Assembly (NCBI GenBank): GCA_963978545.1 | Contig: OZ021721.1 | Span: forward strand, 34,459,348 to 34,523,347 | Direction: 5' to 3' | Length of the DNA: 64,000 bases | Source of the DNA: Linyphia triangularis | Lineage: Eukaryota > Arthropoda > Arachnida > Araneae > Linyphiidae | Part shown: positions 50,904 to 64,000 of the stretch, piece after piece | Position numbering within the stretch: position 1 is the first letter of the stretch | Layout of the letters: every line of letters begins with the position of its first letter | Made by a program: the position numbers and the translations under genes | Notes under the pieces: generated by a model | Database searches by the model: none | What the model was told of the DNA's origin: nothing | What the model saw: the letters and a program-made list of their open reading frames with translations, nothing else

Positions 50904-52133
50904 AATGCCAAAAAATTTACAGGGTACTGAATGTAAAGTATCTAGTTTTTTAAAAGAATTAAATGATGGAAATTTAAATCTTTTGTTAAATTTGAAGGAG
51001 ATTTGCCGTATTTTATAATTGGTATTTCCAAGTTTGCTGATACGTGATCAAATAAGTGCCTTTACAAGGGGTAGTGGAATACTTACCGTTTGTGTTTGTC
51101 ATATTCATAAAAATATATAATTAATGTTGATAGGATGTCATTCGAAAGAAATTGAATCTCCATTAGATTCCTGTTAAACCTGCATACATACAATTTTTTG
51201 TAATTCGCCTCAAACAATATGTTACCTGTTGGGACTGTAACAATTGTCTAAAATTCAAAGGATTTATAAGTGTATGGTAAATAGATTAATTTCCAACAAA
51301 ATCTGTTGGTTTCATTTGGAAAATGGGATACCAAGTAATAAATTTAACTACAAAACATTGTCTTTAACTTCACCCAAGAATCAACTTTAGCTGCGAAATG
51401 AAGATTATCGTATCCGCAAAGCTCAATACAAAAGAATGTACAGGAAATTAAATGCGAATTATCTAGTTTTCTAATGAATTAAATGTTTATTATATCAAGT
51501 TATACGCTCTTCTTATGAATATAAGAAATATAAATTTTAACCTAAATTATTGTCTACAAATTATATGATTAGTGTTTGCTTATCGCACATAAAATATAAA
51601 GTAGGTAAAAAAAAATTCTATAAAATTAAAAATATGATCATAAATAGAATTTTGATTTTTTTTTTTTTTTTAAGAACGTTGCAAACAATCAGAATAATTT
51701 GTTTGTACATAATATTTAGCAAAAGGAATGCCCCAAAAGAGAGACACACGTTTTTTCTTTTATTAATTGTATTACTTTTGAAATATCGTCGAAATTAGTT
51801 TATCAGATTCATTGATGCATATCATTTCATCAAACACACTTTCTTTATCCATTTTACTTTTTTTTCTTATTATATCCTTGAACTGCCTCTTGAATAATAA
51901 TGAAGTAATTTAAAAAAAAAATCGCCAACAATCTGATTTTAATATTTTTACTACCATAAAAAAACAAGACAACTCTTTAAGATTAAAGTCTTTAAAGTAT
52001 TGCAAGTTTCCCCAGAAATATATTAATTACTCATTACAAAGGGTCTACAAAGTTTAAAGGGTATAAAAATTATTACACTCCTTGAATTTTACTCTTATAA
52101 TCCCGTTTTTATAAAAAAAGTCTTTCTATACAG

Positions 52134-52962
52134 GTAACATATTGTTTGAGAATGATTTCTAACAATTGTAGATATGCAAATTTAATAGGCATCCAAAGGA
52201 ATTTCAATTTCTTTACTTAATTCGTTCGAATGACATCCTATCAACATGCATTAATACAACATTTTTATGAATAAACACAAACGCTAAGTGTTCCACTTCC
52301 CCCTGTATCGGCACTTATTTGATCGTGTATCAGCAAACTTGGAAAACCCAAATAAAATATGGTAACTCTTCCATACATTCAACAAAAGATCCAAGAACTA
52401 AATTTTCATGATTTAATTCTTTTAAAATGCTAGAAAATTTACATTCAGTTCCTTGTATATTCTTTTGCAATAAGTATCGCGAATATGGGAATTTTTGCTT
52501 CTCACCCAAAAGCGATTATCGTGCGAAGTTAAGGGTAAGTGTTCGCATTTAAATTTATGATTTGCCATCCCATTGCGGTCCCAAAATGAAATCAAAAGAT
52601 TTTTGTAGAGAATTAATGTATAAAGAAAATATATTTTTTTGAAAAAAAATAAAAATCCTCCTTTTTGAGATATCGAAAGTCAAACGTCAAACTGTTTGAC
52701 CTTAAAATAAAATTTTTAAAAAGTAAGTGCAAATTATACACTATATGAAAGCTCAAATATTCAGTTTTCTTTTGACACCAAAAGCAATGTTCTATGATAA
52801 TTAGGGACAAAATTATGTGCAAATTTGTAAAGCAAGAAATGCGAAATTTTGACCTTTTGGCCCATTTTTGAAGCGCCGTATTTCAGAAACCAAACGATGT
52901 TCAAACCTAATATTGGCCATTTTTCTTTTCTCTATTGATTTGACATGGAATGACCCTTTTCA
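52134..52962 (-). repeat. Right arm of the 50.0-53.0 kb foldback element
   Basis: This is the inverse partner of the left arm, without the SINE and without the long TA array. At the position matching the left (TA)n there is only a short AT-rich run around 52619-52640. Confidence 0.8.
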
Positions 52963-55043
52963 GGATCCAGACAAAAAATATACTTGTTATTTTAACGATA
53001 TACACAGTACCTTATTTTTATAGATTATAATTTGTATAAAGTATGTTAAACGGAGTATTTTGACATTCTACATGAAAAATGGGAATATGTCACTATATCA
53101 AATGGTTATAACCCACGTCGAAAAATTAGGCTTCTCACACCCTATACGAAAGCACTGAAATTAGGCTCTACATAATCAGGGAACCCCATCAAAGAACATA
53201 ATTTTTGCACAAGGTAGCGATTACAGGCCATGATTGTAACATAGCAATAAAGTAATTTTTCATGATTCACACCTTTCATGTTTCACAATTCACTTTTTCT
53301 TCAAGTTTCAACTTTGATTTTTTTTTTAAATTGAAACTGAAAAAGTTATTTTCATGCTTAATTGCGTAGCGCTTATTGATGAAAGACAGCTATTATAGTG
53401 GCCATTCCATATATCATCTGGGATGGGAATTTCGCCTTTTTGTAAGTGAAGTGACAAATTCTACTGTTTCACAAAATTAAAACTTTCTCTGACTAAAATT
53501 ATTATGCTATTATAATTATATAAATTAATTATCAGGCTAATGACAATTACAATATGCCTAGGATTTATGTAACTGTCTCATGTGGGAAGGAACTGAAGGA
53601 GAATATAAATAATTAACCCAAATTTATAAACTTTTAGAGCACTATTTAATAAATGCATTGAAATACTTTTCACCTTAAAATCTTAAGTTCAACTTAACAT
53701 AGTATATGCTTGTTGTTATGGCATAACGTAACATTTAAAAGATACGTAAAATTTAGCTTACTTGAATGTGCCCCATGTGTCAAGTGTTGGATAAAAATAT
53801 TTCAAGTTTATGACAACTCTGTTTTTCCTTGGTTTTTAGCTATTATATTAAAAGGACAAAACATGATTCTATGTATTTTAAGATATAAATGAAACTTTAT
53901 TAGTTTTTGAGTTATTAGACAAAGTATTTATGTGTTACGTATGAGTCAGAAATATTTAGTTTCCGTGGAATAGTGTCCAGTAGCGCTAATTACAAAGGAG
54001 TAGCTCCTGATTTCTCGTGAAGTGAGGGATCTAAGTATGCAACTTAAAGAAGCTTTTTTATGTCTCTTGAAAAAAGAAATTCCCTAAACAATTTACTGAG
54101 CCCACTAGGAATCAATAAAATTATTTCGGAACTGATTAAGAGTAAGAAATTGCCAATCACTTACCCTTAAAGTTCAGAAATAATTTTATTAATCACTGAT
54201 TGGAAGAAAATATTTGGCCCATTTATATTTTAGCCCATTTATTATGATTATTAAAATTGCCTTCAAGGCTAGATTGATTGAGTTGAAAATAAAGAGATTT
54301 GTGAGTTCGAAATGAAATCTATTTTAATTTCGCATTTCTCATATAAAAGTGTACTTATATTTTGAAGTAGAAAAAACATTTTATGTATTCTTGCTATTTA
54401 AAAAAATCCATAGAAATATAGTCCTCTAAGGTTTTGTGTCGGCGACGCCCATGCATCAGTTGCTACCAATGACTACTACTGACTGGTTATTTACGGTGCC
54501 CTCTAATAATGCTTTTGTGAAGTGTGGGAAGAAGCTCTTTCCGCTTTGCTTCAACCGTTATTAAGTTTGGTTGTTGACGTTTAAAAGTCAGCCAACCACG
54601 TTCACAGCTAAAAGAAAGGAAAGCGGACTCGGCGAATCGATGGAGTCTTGAAGGAAAATCAGAGAGGTGAAACGTTCCAATAGGTTGGATGGTCTGGGCA
54701 CTGGTTTGTGACGTTTGCTTTCTTTTGTTCCTCTATCTTCTCCGTTGCGGAAACAAGAAATATGTTGATTTATTTTTTTACACAGGTGTCTATATTTGAG
54801 GGTGGTCTTCATTTTCTTCTATATCAGATGAATGAACTATTTGAGTGATAGTGCAATTACGTGGAAAAAGTCCTTTACAATATTTTAATTGTGTAGTACG
54901 CAATAGAGAATGCTATACTCACTGGTTAAAATACCGTCGATGGGGTGCTAAACTGCTAAAAGTATGTGCCGTCATAAGTTAGGCGAGGCCTTAAATCCAA
55001 AACTTTTTTAATGTTTATTCTAATACTTTCTAAATCGTCCTCA

Positions 55044-55553
<510 letters not shown>

Positions 55554-55821
55554 CGTTAGATTTATTCTAATGGAATTAAATTTGGGCCAATCTATTAACA
55601 TAAAAATAGTTTGTTAATGACGAACCAAATAGTGTAACAAAATATTTTTTTAAGCTCGGATTCAGGGTCTTTTAATATATGAGGGTAAAAATATTAGATA
55701 CGTATATACGTTTGAATAATACGTACGTTGATTAATAAGATTTGTAATGTGATAAATATATTTTAGATTTATGTTCAAAATGCAAATTTGGTTGTTTAAA
55801 CCAACTTTTTGAAGTTAAATT

Positions 55822-55894
55822 CTAACTATTAAGTTTATATAATTTTCTAACTATAAAGTTTATATAATTTACTAACTATAAAGTTGAAATAATA
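55822..55894. repeat. 25-bp tandem repeat, three copies
   Basis: CTAACTATAAAGTTTATATA-type units start at 55822, 55847 and 55872. Confidence 0.85.
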
Positions 55895-56787
55895 TTAGTC
55901 TGCAAATAAACAACAATACCAGTAATATTATAATTATACTTATAATGACCCTGAAAACTGACTTATTAATTATTAACAGGATAAAAATAATATTATTTTT
56001 AATCTAAAATATAAGTGAGAAGTATTTTAAAACACGAAATTTGAACACTTTCCAAAACGGTACAGATTCCCGTTTTCAAAAAAAGGAATTTAAATTTAAA
56101 ATATATATTTTAAATATTAATATGTATGCGTGTATTTTAGAATAAAATGTTAAATAAATAAAATTTTTAAAACATTAAAAAGGTTTATGTGTCGAATATA
56201 AATTCAAAATTTTTAGTTGATTGTAAACAGAGACACATTTTGAGGAGAGTAAGAAGGAATGGTACATACGGTATATACCTTGTTTTTATCAACTGCTTTC
56301 TATGAATGAATAATCATTTTCGCAGTTTATTGCTTAATTTTTCTCAGTTTCAAAGTAATTCTTGTTTTGACTACCCAAAAGTAAATTTAACCTAGTCATA
56401 CATATTAATGACATTAATTAATGCATGATATTAACGATATATATGACAAAAATATATCCCTCACATGAATATATTATTATATTTTTGAATGAATGTTTAC
56501 CGATCATGATAGTTGATGAAAATTGTATCTGAATTTATAAGTCGGGCAGAAAAAGGCCAATGTTTGTGGAGATCTGTATAAGATACTAAGCAAAGAAATA
56601 ATAGTGTTTTTATTATTTATAAGTTAAATTACATTTATATAATTTAATCATATCTTGCAATTAAATGCCACAGTCTTTAAATCTCGAAATTAAAAAATAA
56701 TGATTTTGGAAAATAGTTCCCTATACTTTTCTATTCCTTCATAATTCATTCATTCTTTCATTTAATATCGTATTCAGACTCATATTG

Positions 56788-56994
56788 TACGCTGTTAAAA
56801 ATTTGGATCCATCTTGCACCAAAAATTGGTTCCCATTTAGCTGCAACCAACATTTGGTGCTTAGTTTCACGATTTAATGGTGCTATCTTAGGCCGTAAGC
56901 GCCATTAAATTGTGAAACTAAGCACCAAATGTTGGTTGCAACTAAATGGGAACCAATTCTTGGTACAAGATGGAACACAATTTTCAAAAGCGTA
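56788..56994. mobile_element. Palindromic MITE, copy 2, about 207 bp
   Basis: This is the same hairpin as at 34729 and is better preserved. CCATCTTGCACCAAAAATTG and CATTTGGTGCTTAGTTTCAC are mirrored by their complements up to GGTACAAGATGG. The outer ends TACGCT/AGCGTA point to insertion at TA. Confidence 0.9.
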
Positions 56995-57610
56995 ACTCAA
57001 GATAGGATGGGACATATTCAGAAATCTCTGATAAGTTAGTTAGATTCCAAAGAGTTTGTAAATACAAATGCTTTATTTCAATAACGTTAAATCTTGCTTC
57101 TGTTACTTTTACCTTGCTTGAATACTCAAACCTTAGGTTCCTCCCTTTTTTGCGTTAAAATAGTATATTCAACTACGTTTACATTTCTCAAAAGTCTGTC
57201 TCAAAGGTATAAATTTACTAAAAAGCACTCTGTTTATCAAAACGCGAAAGTTTACAACTAAAAGCACTGCTTTGAGCAGTAGTTTATTTTATGAGGTTTA
57301 TCGAAAAGCCCATACATCGATGAATACGAAATACTTATTACGGCCCATTGTTAACGAAAGCCCGTAAACCTACAGTAAAAGGGTGCCCCCCTCTCCCCCA
57401 TTACGCTTCCATTAAACCTTAACAACATCCCTCGTGATACGACCCTCCAGAGACAACTTGGCGAAGACCAGTTGAAAAAAGGACTTGCTACCAATTTAAA
57501 AGCGCCAAGTCGGGACTACACCTTGACACGATAAAAGATTCTTTAGACGACTTTTAATGATTTGCAGTTTTGGCTTTATAAGTGTTGTTACGACATTCAT
57601 TTCACGCACT

Positions 57611-57612
57611 AA

Positions 57613-57647
<35 letters not shown>

Positions 57648-57653
57648 TTTTTT
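57611..57653. repeat. (ATT)n microsatellite
   Basis: A run of about nine ATT units between two T-runs. Confidence 0.9.
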
Positions 57654-58531
57654 GGGTAATAAATGGGGTTTTTGATCATCACGTATTATTTAAATTAGAT
57701 ACGGGTTTTGTAAAATGTATATCGTTGTATAACTGTTTCTGTAATTTGATCTTAGAATGAAAGTGTATTCAATGAGATAATGTATGTTTTAATTACGAAT
57801 ATTTTCATAAAAGCAAAAAAAAAAAAAAAATATTTATCAAAGATACAAATATTATTATTAGATTATACAGATATTATTTCCTCATAATGACAAATATACT
57901 TAGATTCAAATAAGTATTGCTTTTTCTGATACTAAGTTTAAACTTTTTCAACGAAAATAACTAGTTCCCAGCAATGCCAATTTTAAAATATATACCCTTA
58001 CTGGAATTAACGGGGTTGAACAGAGAGAGAAAGTGTGAGAGAGATAATTGCAGAGAGAGAATTTCGCAGTTTGATGTTTTGTTGTAAAATATTACAGCAA
58101 GTCACAGTAGAGCATGTTTTCAATTCATCTCATCATTAGCTTTCATTCGATAACAAGGTCAGTTTAATTAGAAAAAAAGTTTTCCGTATACATTAAACAA
58201 TTGAAATTTTTTTTTTTAAATTTTAAACAGAATTATTTTATAGGGAACTGCAATAGAAGACATAGTCATCGGTGCACAATTGCATTTTTTCTAAAATTTT
58301 TAGAATATATTGCCACATATCAATAAAAAGATTTGCTACTCACTCCACGTACATGTAATGTGTAATGGTCAATCTTGCCAGCTAGAGAAGAATGATATTG
58401 TTGTTTTTCTGCGGGCAAGTGAAATTCCACTGTAATAATGTGCTTTATTCTTAGAACAATTATAAATAGTTGGTTAGTATCATGAAAAATATTTGTCCAT
58501 AGCTTGTATTCCCGTATTCAATTAGCTAATA

Positions 58532-58866
58532 CAGTGATTCTCAACTACTGTGCCGCGGTACTTTTGTGTGCCGCCAAATTCTTAAAGTATGCCGCCAAAT
58601 TTTAGAAATGTATATTTGTAATTAATCCCTTAATAAACGTACTGTTGTTTTTGTAGTACATATTATATTATTTTATTATACATTCCAAATTATTATCATA
58701 AACTATTTTACACAGTGTGTAATAGGTGTATTACAGTGTATTATAGGTGGTATTATAAGTACGTAAAGTAAACAACTTTTAAACTTATCCTTTTCTTTGT
58801 GTGCCGCCAAATTTTGAAATATCGTTAAAAGTGTGCCGCGACAAAAAAAAAGGTTGAGAATCACTG
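58532..58866. mobile_element. hAT-type MITE, 335 bp
   Basis: The termini are CAGTGATTCTCAACT and GGTTGAGAATCACTG, nearly perfect inverted repeats of the common hAT type. The 8-bp target duplication AGCTAATA is perfect at 58524-58531 and 58867-58874. Subterminal GTGTGCCGCCAAATT repeats occur on both sides. There is no coding content. Confidence 0.93.
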
Positions 58867-59079
58867 AGCTAATATATAAGAATGTTAGCGTAGAATTGGT
58901 TGAAACAAAGCGGTGATTCACTTTGGATCAGACGAAAGGGGCAAAGTTAGCCAAAAGCTTATTTGGTAGCGGTGGCAGAACTTATTTTTAGAGGTAAGGC
59001 AAATAAAGCCCAGTCCAGTTGAGAACCCTCCCTTTTTTCCTATTTATGTTTTCATAATGAAAGTTTCAAAGTTTGGGAT

Positions 59080-60480
59080 TTTTAAACTAACCTTCAAATA
59101 TTGTTTGTTGATTTCTAGCGACAAAAATTGTCTTAATTTTTCTATTTCACCCTTTCATATCGATGTCTGATGCTTTTGGATAATCGTCTTCAAAATTTAT
59201 AAAACAAATTTAATCTATATAAGCAAAAGCGCAAAGCTGAATATGGATTGTAAATATATTGTAGCTCAACATTTTTATTCGAGACTTGGTGAGAAATGCA
59301 ATAAATAATTTCATACCAAGCTATTTTTACAATTTGCATAAAATACTATATCCGCATCAATAGGTTTTTTTTTTAACAAAGACTAATATCTACCTACCAT
59401 TATTTATATTTAAAACTATTGTTTTGATTATGAATTTGCTTAATTAACTAAACTATTCAAATGACTAATAAATAAATAGATAAAAAAATTTTAATTAATT
59501 TTCGTATTACCAATCTTTAAAAAATTATCTTCTTATAGAAATAAGTTCAGAAACATTAATTTTACTTAAGTAAAGAAAAAGAAATGCTTTGAAATACTTC
59601 CAGAACACTGATTGCCAGAACATGGATAAGTTTTTTCGGTTTTGTATTTATTTCATCGAAAATATAAAACCCCCAATTAATATCTTAATGATATATATTA
59701 TGTCTGATTATATTTACAATTTCAAATGTCTTCCCCAAACACTGTCATTCAACCCTATCAAGTTGTTAACATTCAATCCAAAAGTCAATTACATTCTATT
59801 TAAGTTATGCTTATTATCTTTATAAATTCTGAAACATTAAATACTTTTTTTTTCTGAAACCATTTAACTTTAATGTGCTTATTTTGATTGTTCTAAAATT
59901 AACTTTATTTTAAGTTACAGCGATCGCGTTTAACATTTTCGACAGTGATTTCGGTTCCAATAATTACACTCTAAAAATACGGATATCCAAAAAACGGTTG
60001 TGACCTTGTTTATTTTGAACCTTGTATCGTTTTTTGTATATTGATGCACTTTGTATTTTTATTTGAGAAAGTTAGGTAAACTATGCAAATTACAAAAAAA
60101 CTCTACAGATAACAAGAAAAAGAATGTTGCAAGATAATTTTTATCTTATTAATTTATATTAATTATATTGGTAATGCGTTTATTAAAAAATACGAAAATA
60201 CTGAGTAAATAATTCACTGAAAATCACTGGATAATCTTGCAGTAAGATGATCTCGGTGTCCAGTAGCTTGTCGCAAACTTGCAGTAAACTTCAAAAAATT
60301 CGACTACAGTAGTGTATTATGTTCAGTACCCTTTCTCTATGCTGCACAATTGTATTTCAAGTTAGTTGTTCTAATATAAATTAGTGTAATTTCATTTCTG
60401 TACAACTTAGGGTAAAAGTATGTCGTAACGTATGAAAAACACCTAAAATTAAACTAAGTTGTTTAGCAAATTTACTTTAA
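59080..60480 (+). repeat. Diverged direct duplication, copy 1
   Basis: Blocks such as ACAAAACAAATTT, AATAATTTCATACCAA, AAAGACTAATATCT and TCTAATATAAATTAGTGTAA recur in the same order about 3.6-4.2 kb downstream (63280-64000). No ORF was recognised. Confidence 0.6.
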
Positions 60481-60639
60481 AATGCGTTCAACATTTTAGA
60501 TGAAATATTTTATAAACTTTACATACAGCATAACATCTTTTCAACAGGCACGCGACATTAAATAACTATTAAAATGTTCTTTCAGTAACAAATAAATTTT
60601 AAATTAACAAAATGAAATTTAAAATACACTTTTTGATAG

Positions 60640-60740
60640 GATTCATATTTAGAACGATTCATATTTAGAACGAGGATTTTAACACTTTTACTACAGCGAA
60701 TTTTAACACTTTTATTACAGTATTATGTATTTTATTACAG
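60640..60740. repeat. Short tandem duplications
   Basis: GATTCATATTTAGAAC occurs twice in tandem, followed by two copies of a TTTTAACACTTTTACTACAG unit and TTTATTACAGTATT repeats. Confidence 0.75.
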
Positions 60741-63279
60741 TATTTATTTACTGTATTATTTTCCAAATAATTATCGTTTGAAATGTACTAATGATAGCAA
60801 TAATTTACCAAAATAATACCAATAACTTTAAAAACGTACAACAAATATAATCTTTTCTAATGATAATAGGAATAATTACTAGTTTTGATTGAAATTGATT
60901 ATTAATTTAAATTAAACTAATTAATAAATTTATGAGTTTTATTAGTTTTCCAATTGAATATTGTTTTATTCTTTCCATTGTTTTCACTGATTCCGTTCGT
61001 CGCACTTCATCTATTATCGATCTGGGAAAATAAATTATATAATTCAACGCGTTTGTCGAAAAAAATCTAGAAAACTTGAAAGAACATCTTTTTAGTGTTC
61101 TGTAACACAAAGTAATTCTTAGATTTTTTTTAATTTTTGAAATTTTTTCTTTAATTGTATTGTGTGTGACAACAAAAAAACTTGAGGATAAGAGTTTGAT
61201 TTAGTGGATTTCAAGCTCTGAGGCTTATTAAGAATTTTATTGAAAAAAAAAAAATCTAACTGCCTCAAAATACCTTCTCTCTATCTTTTTTTTTTTTTTT
61301 TGAAACTTAGTAAATTTGAAAAAATAAAAAAATAAGGTAACTAATTCTTTTTATGACACTTCATATAATGAGGCTCATCACCTGGCATTTTGAATAAATG
61401 ATCTTAACTATGCGTTTGGTTTTATTTTATTTAATGTAGACGCACACACATCAATCACAGCGATCTACATATTGCGACCGACGGAAGGTTAAAAGTTGAC
61501 TTTTTCAAAACCGGACCTAAATAACTTTGGCATGGTTATTGAAACTAAATTTAAACTTATACAGTTAAGTTCTTACCTTCTCCATAATGAACAATAAATA
61601 TCCATTTTATTAACAGTTATATTTGATCAGTCGAAACTTCTAATTAACCACATGTTTCCTTAGGTTCAAATCGAACCAAGGAGTGACAATTTCTAAATTT
61701 TCTTTTAGTTGAAAAATGTGTCCTGAACTCATTTATGAAAATATTTGAAACATTCTACATAAAATTTGTACTTTCATACGTCAAATATCGTTTTTAATAA
61801 ACTTCATTTTGAAAGATAAATTTTAAAATATAATTGCCACTTTTTTTAAAAAAAAATTCAGACGAACTTTTTCTTTATATTTCAATGATAGATAAAAAAA
61901 AATTACGAAATATTTAAGTAGAAAGTAAGAAATCGTAGTGTGATAATAAAATAAATTTTTCTTTGTTTCATCAGATATCATTTTCCTATGATTACAAGTA
62001 TCAAATTTTATGAGGGTATACTCATTAGAATATGCTGTAGAGGGTCTAAACTAGTTCACTTTAATGTACTTTAAAATTGAATTTGATACAGTTCGGTTCT
62101 ATGTATTAGAGTTAATTTTTAAGGTCCCTACAGAGATATCATAACTTATTTATTTGATTTGGACACAATATTTAATTTTTTAGTTCAATGACTGTAAGAT
62201 CCAAGTTTTCCCAACAACATAACAAGATTTCAATAAAAATAAATCAGATATATTTCTATAATAAAACTCTCGAATTCTTGTGATACTATTAAAGGAAACT
62301 GAAATTCCTCCTTTATATTTCTTGGTTGGAAAAGCAAAGGGCAAATTCAATTTCTTTTTAAATCGATAAATATTTTTTATTTATTTTTTATTTTTGGCTG
62401 TTTCACTTTTCTCTAATCCAAATCGGACAAGAACAACAAACTGTAGACCGATACACACGGTTGGATGTATTAACGAGACAAAAGTCAAAAAATCAACTTT
62501 CTCAATTTTTCCAAATGTAACTTTTTAAAATTGAATAAGATAAACCAAACAATTAATTTACACAATACAATATCGATAGAAAGTCCGGATCTATTTTTTT
62601 TTTATCTCGCTAATGTAAATGCATTTCTTTTATTTCAAGATTAGTTGTCAGACGTTTATACGCCCTTACTTCTTAGTCCGTGCTGATTTTTCATGTTGAT
62701 AATCTCGTATGTTTAACCAAGAAATTACTTATTTTGTATAACTAACATTAATTTATGTAGTTTTTATTTTAACTTGTAAAAGCATTACCAAAATTCGTCG
62801 CAAATAAACAAATTCAAACGCAATGTTAAAATAGAATTTTTTTTATCCTTATCGATTTCGTTAAACCGTCAAAATTTTTATCCGCAATTCTAAACCGTAA
62901 CTTTACTTTTCTTACAGAGTCATGCAAATTCGAACGAATATAAATTTAAAAGTCTCATTTGGTGTCATTGAAAAATGTTTACATTGTTAGGTTATTACGG
63001 GGGGATGTATTTCACACTGAAATATTAATTACTAGTTTTGCATTAATTTTCAGTTCAAATGAGTAATTTAAGGCTTCTATTATACTTATTTTTCCTTTGA
63101 ATCTACCCATTGAAAGTTATAATAATTCTTAATTTTGTATACAGAAAACTTTAAAATTCGGGGTTATGGAATTATCCTTCAAATATTTATCAAATTTATA
63201 TTTTCCTATAGCTGGATGTAATTAAGGAAAAAAGGTTTCCTTACTTATTGAAGTTTTAGTAATTTTCAAGAGAAAATCT
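60741..63279. other. AT-rich non-coding sequence
   Basis: No gene, RNA or well-bounded repeat was seen. Confidence 0.55.
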
Positions 63280-64000
63280 TCTCAAATTTGTCTTTCACCC
63301 TCTCTGACACATTTCGTGTTTTTTGACAGCAAATCACCTTCACTGTTTACAAAACAAATTTGGTACTTATAGGCAGGAGAGAAATGCTGTGTAGATAATA
63401 AATATAACATTTTCAAACCAGGAAACTTGAAGAGAAATAAATTAAATAATTCATACCAAACTATTGAAATAATTAACATAAAATAAGCATTCAGTATAAA
63501 TTTTTTGTTGAGTTTTGACAAAAACTAATAGCTGCATTGTTATGTATAATGCTCGCCTCTTAATTTATATTTAAAATATGATTTTTATTCTAAATTTGTG
63601 TTATTTAATTTAAATGGGTATGACCAGGAATCGTATCAGTAAAATGTCAACAAAAAAAAGTTAAATAAATTTTTCTCCGGACAACAGGAATGAATTAATT
63701 ATTATTGTTAATACTAAACATTTCTAAATAGAGATAGTTAGTTAAAATATCCGTTGACAACTCAATTAAATTATGTTAAATTAAAATTAGGAAATTATTT
63801 TGCTGGACGGAATCAATGTCTACCAAATGCAGATTTAAAAAAAATAAAAAGTAACATATACCATTACTTAATAACGTTTCACAATGTTTGCGAAGAATTT
63901 TACAAATTAGTCATTCTAATTTAAATTATTGTAATTTCATTTGCTGTCCAACTAAGTGAAAACTTGTAATACATTAAAAAAGCGATAAAATTCTTGAAAT
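63280..64000 (+). repeat. Diverged direct duplication, copy 2, cut by the window end
   Basis: It carries TACAAAACAAATTTGGTA, AATAATTCATACCAAACTAT, ACAAAAACTAATAGCTGC and TCTAATTTAAATTATTGTAA in the order seen at 59080-60480, in shortened form. Confidence 0.6.

Overview
The window is nuclear DNA from an animal. It is AT-rich and almost wholly non-coding, with long (TA)n arrays, tRNA-derived SINEs, many short inverted-repeat transposons and one clear spliced exon. That exon is the first coding exon of a Serrate/Jagged-type Notch ligand. Its protein resembles arthropod Serrate most closely (TAFRLCLKEYQ, PFTFRW), so an arthropod is likely. The repeat landscape would suit a chelicerate such as a spider, but that is inference.

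Layout. The ligand gene lies on the minus strand. Its exon (signal peptide plus most of the MNNL domain) is at 31218-30868, followed by a consensus donor at 30867-30862. A probable 5' leader lies at 31219-32160. All sequence below 30862 would be intron 1 or beyond. I found no second exon, so intron 1 probably exceeds 30 kb. Two weaker minus-strand exon candidates are a GC-richer block ending in a consensus donor at 41786, which could be a non-coding upstream exon, and a possible 35-codon terminal exon at 18745-18641. No other credible protein-coding gene was seen.

Mobile DNA makes up most of the recognisable sequence. Roughly 8.17-14.18 kb is a run of abutting elements: a 241-bp MITE, a 4.6-kb PIF/Harbinger-like element, a second 241-bp MITE of the same family, and an 873-bp TA-flanked MITE. 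At 24.34-27.86 kb lies a foldback element with roughly 1.1-kb inverted arms made of repeated modules. It surrounds a decayed ORF with a cysteine-rich (CXC/TSO1-like) tail. At 50.03-52.96 kb is a second, unrelated long-arm foldback element. Its left arm carries a SINE insertion and a (TA)n expansion that its right arm lacks. Two hAT elements have perfect 8-bp target duplications (36.6-38.96 kb and 58.53-58.87 kb). Further small elements are a pair of palindromic MITEs (34.7 and 56.8 kb), TA-flanked MITEs at 3.46 and 30.4 kb, and several dispersed repeat pairs.

The genes do not form an operon or pathway. The ligand exon sits in a large gene territory filled by successive transposon insertions. 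All element classifications rest on termini, target duplications and internal pairing read by eye; no database was searched.
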